Assembly (NCBI GenBank): GCA_018296165.2 | Contig: JACKQL020000110.1 | Span: forward strand, 92,284 to 156,283 | Source of the DNA: Termitomyces sp. T153 | Lineage: Eukaryota > Basidiomycota > Agaricomycetes > Agaricales > Lyophyllaceae | Reading direction: 5' to 3' | Length of the DNA stretch: 64,000 nucleotides | In this document: positions 62,601 through 64,000 of the stretch, one piece after another | Layout of the letters: every line of letters starts with the position of its first letter | Numbering within the stretch: the first letter of the stretch is position 1 | Translations under genes and position numbers: made by a program | The notes under the pieces: generated by a model | Told to the model about the DNA's origin: nothing | Database searches by the model: none | Seen by the model: the letters and a program-made list of their open reading frames with translations, nothing else

Positions 62601-63768
62601 CTGCTCATGTCAAACACTAAGACACATCTTTTCAGGTTATATTGGAACAACTGGAACATTCCACAAAGTACATTTATCAGGACCAATATGACTATAACGT
62701 TCCTCTCAGCTATGAAAACAAGAAACGACTTGCAGAGCAGCTGGAAGTGCTGCATGATTATTCAGTCTTTCCTACGACTGAAGAGCTTGCTGAATGGCAT
62801 TCACCAGAAAACATGGCACTATTAAACCGCAGTGAACATGATGTCAACCCTGACTTGGTTCGACTTGAAGGTGTTCGTATGAAGCGCCAGCAAGCATTGT
62901 TGAAGCCAAGAAAGCCTGAGAAGATTTTTCGTCGTCCACCAACATTTGCTCCATCTAAAGCAGTGCCTCAGAATGCTTCTATCAGTCAGGGATATTATTT
63001 ATACCTTGGATCCTTATTTAACATCTTAATAGGCAAGGGAAAAGTCAAGGAAATTGAAGAGCATGACTCAGAAACTGAAGAGGATCTGGAATCAGAAGAT
63101 GGATCTGGTACAGCTGATGAACAGGAGCAAGATACAGAGAATGATCAAGATATAGAAGATTTGGATGGCAGTGAAAATAATGATGGAGAACAGGCAAACA
63201 GTGAGCAAGAAGACAAAGGATCTGAGGCAGAAGATGAGGAGGAAGAATCACAACAACAAGAGGTTTCTAACAAGTCTGCAGAGGAAGGTATGTCATTCTT
63301 ATTATCTGCAGAGGAAAGAAACTAAGATTTCAAAAATGTAGTCATGTCAGCCTTAATGATTACAGCTGGTATGCAATGAGATATTTTCTAGTGTTGGCTC
63401 AAATTCATTGCAATCTGCTAGCTGCTAAAGGCAAATCTTCCATGTCTGAAGGACCAGTCAAGAGAAAGCGGGTGTCATCTCCTAGTAAGATGATCTTATT
63501 ATTTACACAATGCATATTCTAAGATCATGCATTAGCACCTGATAAGACTCAGAGCACAAGTAAGAAGACCAACAAGAAGGCTAAGGGGTCAGATGTATCT
63601 GCAGAAAGTGGCCCTGCAGCAAGTGTTCGCAATATGTTGCAGCGTGCATTTGAGGCTAATACAAAGAGCAGTGATTTTGCACCAATCAAAGTTGCTGGCA
63701 ATGGCATTATGGAAGCACGAAAAAGATATGCTGATCGTCAGGCAGCTAGAGAACAAGGGTCTTCCTAA
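59630..63768 (+). CDS. Gene A': 1172-residue diverged copy of gene A
   Basis: Eleven introns (59642-59699, 59712-59767, 59780-59857, 59882-59934, 60578-60635, 61556-61608, 62587-62635, 62985-63032, 63288-63341, 63369-63430, 63485-63535) give an unbroken frame ending at TAA. The body aligns with gene A throughout (PVLGNGGHRLELLRT with His171, WRRGSSAYAITYMHWMALTF, NKNRTNKLR, EWHSPENMALLNR). Introns 60578, 61556 and 62587 occupy the same sites as 50267, 51239 and 52263 in A. The N-terminus lacks the 13-fold mini-exon array, having only four short exons there. A longer acidic Glu/Asp stretch lies near the C-terminus (about 63,040-63,290). The frame is clean, so both copies may be functional. Confidence 0.8.
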
Positions 63769-64000
63769 GAATATACAAATACATCATATGCTTACTATAT
63801 GCTCTCTTTTCATATAACTATAATAAAACCAATTTTGCTTGCTTATTATTTGGCATGTAACAAGCCTGATACTGAGCACAAGGGCTGATTAGATGCTCCA
63901 GCAATCTATCAAAATAATTCTAGACTAATTCTAATTAAAAATTAAGGTGATGCCAAAAAAGGAAATTTTTTCCCGGTACAACCTTAAATTTGAGACAAGT
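63769..64000. other. Downstream flank of gene A'
   Basis: Non-coding to the window end. In the first cassette, gene B starts 330 bases after the A stop, so a second B copy would begin around 100 bases beyond this window if the unit repeats. Confidence 0.4.

Larger units (their letters stand above)
50267..63535 (+). repeat. Dispersed introner-like introns sharing a TCTTA...TAAGA core
   Basis: Besides the 5' array of gene A, these introns carry TCTTA and TAAGA arms 30-31 nt apart end to end. In A they start at 50267, 51239, 52263, 52775 and 52903. In B they start at 53796, 54728, 56599 and 58472. In A' they start at 59642, 59780, 60578, 61556, 62587, 63288 and 63485. Many also keep CTGCTC in the left half. 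The right arm usually lies 10-25 bases before the AG acceptor and could also serve as the branch site. Introns without the core are 48238, 49572, 52645 (A); 53902, 56977, 58252, 58602 (B); 59712, 59882, 62985, 63369 (A'). Confidence 0.85.

Overview
The window looks like basidiomycete (probably Agaricomycete) nuclear DNA. The genes are cut by many 45-65 nt GT-AG introns. They include a DEP-DH-DH-PH-CNH Rho1 exchange factor, an SDR of the mannitol 2-dehydrogenase type, caspase-fold (metacaspase-like) genes and C2H2 regulators. No rRNA, tRNA or CRISPR was recognised. The assignment rests on protein family recognition and splice architecture, not on a search.

There are three compartments. (1) 1 to about 15,390 is AT-rich, almost free of CG dinucleotides, and holds only broken reading frames, degenerate tandem repeats and low-complexity DNA: a repeat graveyard. 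(2) About 15,390 to 45,300 is a CG-replete gene island. It holds the ROM2-like RhoGEF (+), a convergent C2H2 protein (-), the SDR (+), a 5'-truncated LINE fragment, two tandem caspase-fold genes (one decayed, one truncated), a broken minus-strand gene near 34.4 kb, a 1.4 kb satellite with A-B-A-B order, and a two-finger C2H2 factor (+). (3) About 45,300 to 64,000 starts with satellites and continues into a multi-gene repeat cassette: gene A (48,226-53,183), gene B (53,514-59,230) and A' (59,630-63,768), a diverged copy of A. All three give frame-consistent spliced products of 1245, 1766 and 1172 residues.

The most unusual biology is in compartment 3. About 30 of the 41 introns inferred in A, B and A' share one palindromic core, TCTTA-(20-21 nt)-TAAGA, 30-31 nt overall. 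I did not notice this core in the single-copy genes nearby. This is what an introner-like (mobile intron) family would look like. At its 5' end, gene A contains a perfect-register tandem array: fourteen introns of exactly 56 nt alternating with thirteen mini-exons (twelve of 33 nt, one of 36 nt), which encode an 11-residue Ser/Lys repeat. A' lacks this array. The same 31 nt core recurs in the non-genic 127 bp satellite at 46.1-47.5 kb.

Gene B encodes OrsD-like zinc-finger segments, then a region with tyrosine-recombinase-like spacing (R700, K735, R826, H859, Y868), then a RecQ-type helicase. All three genes have a GATTACATAATC-type palindrome just upstream of the start codon. The likeliest reading is a tandem A-B unit of a large helicase-bearing mobile or subtelomeric element, whose own introns have multiplied. 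If so, a second B should begin a few hundred bases past the right end of the window.
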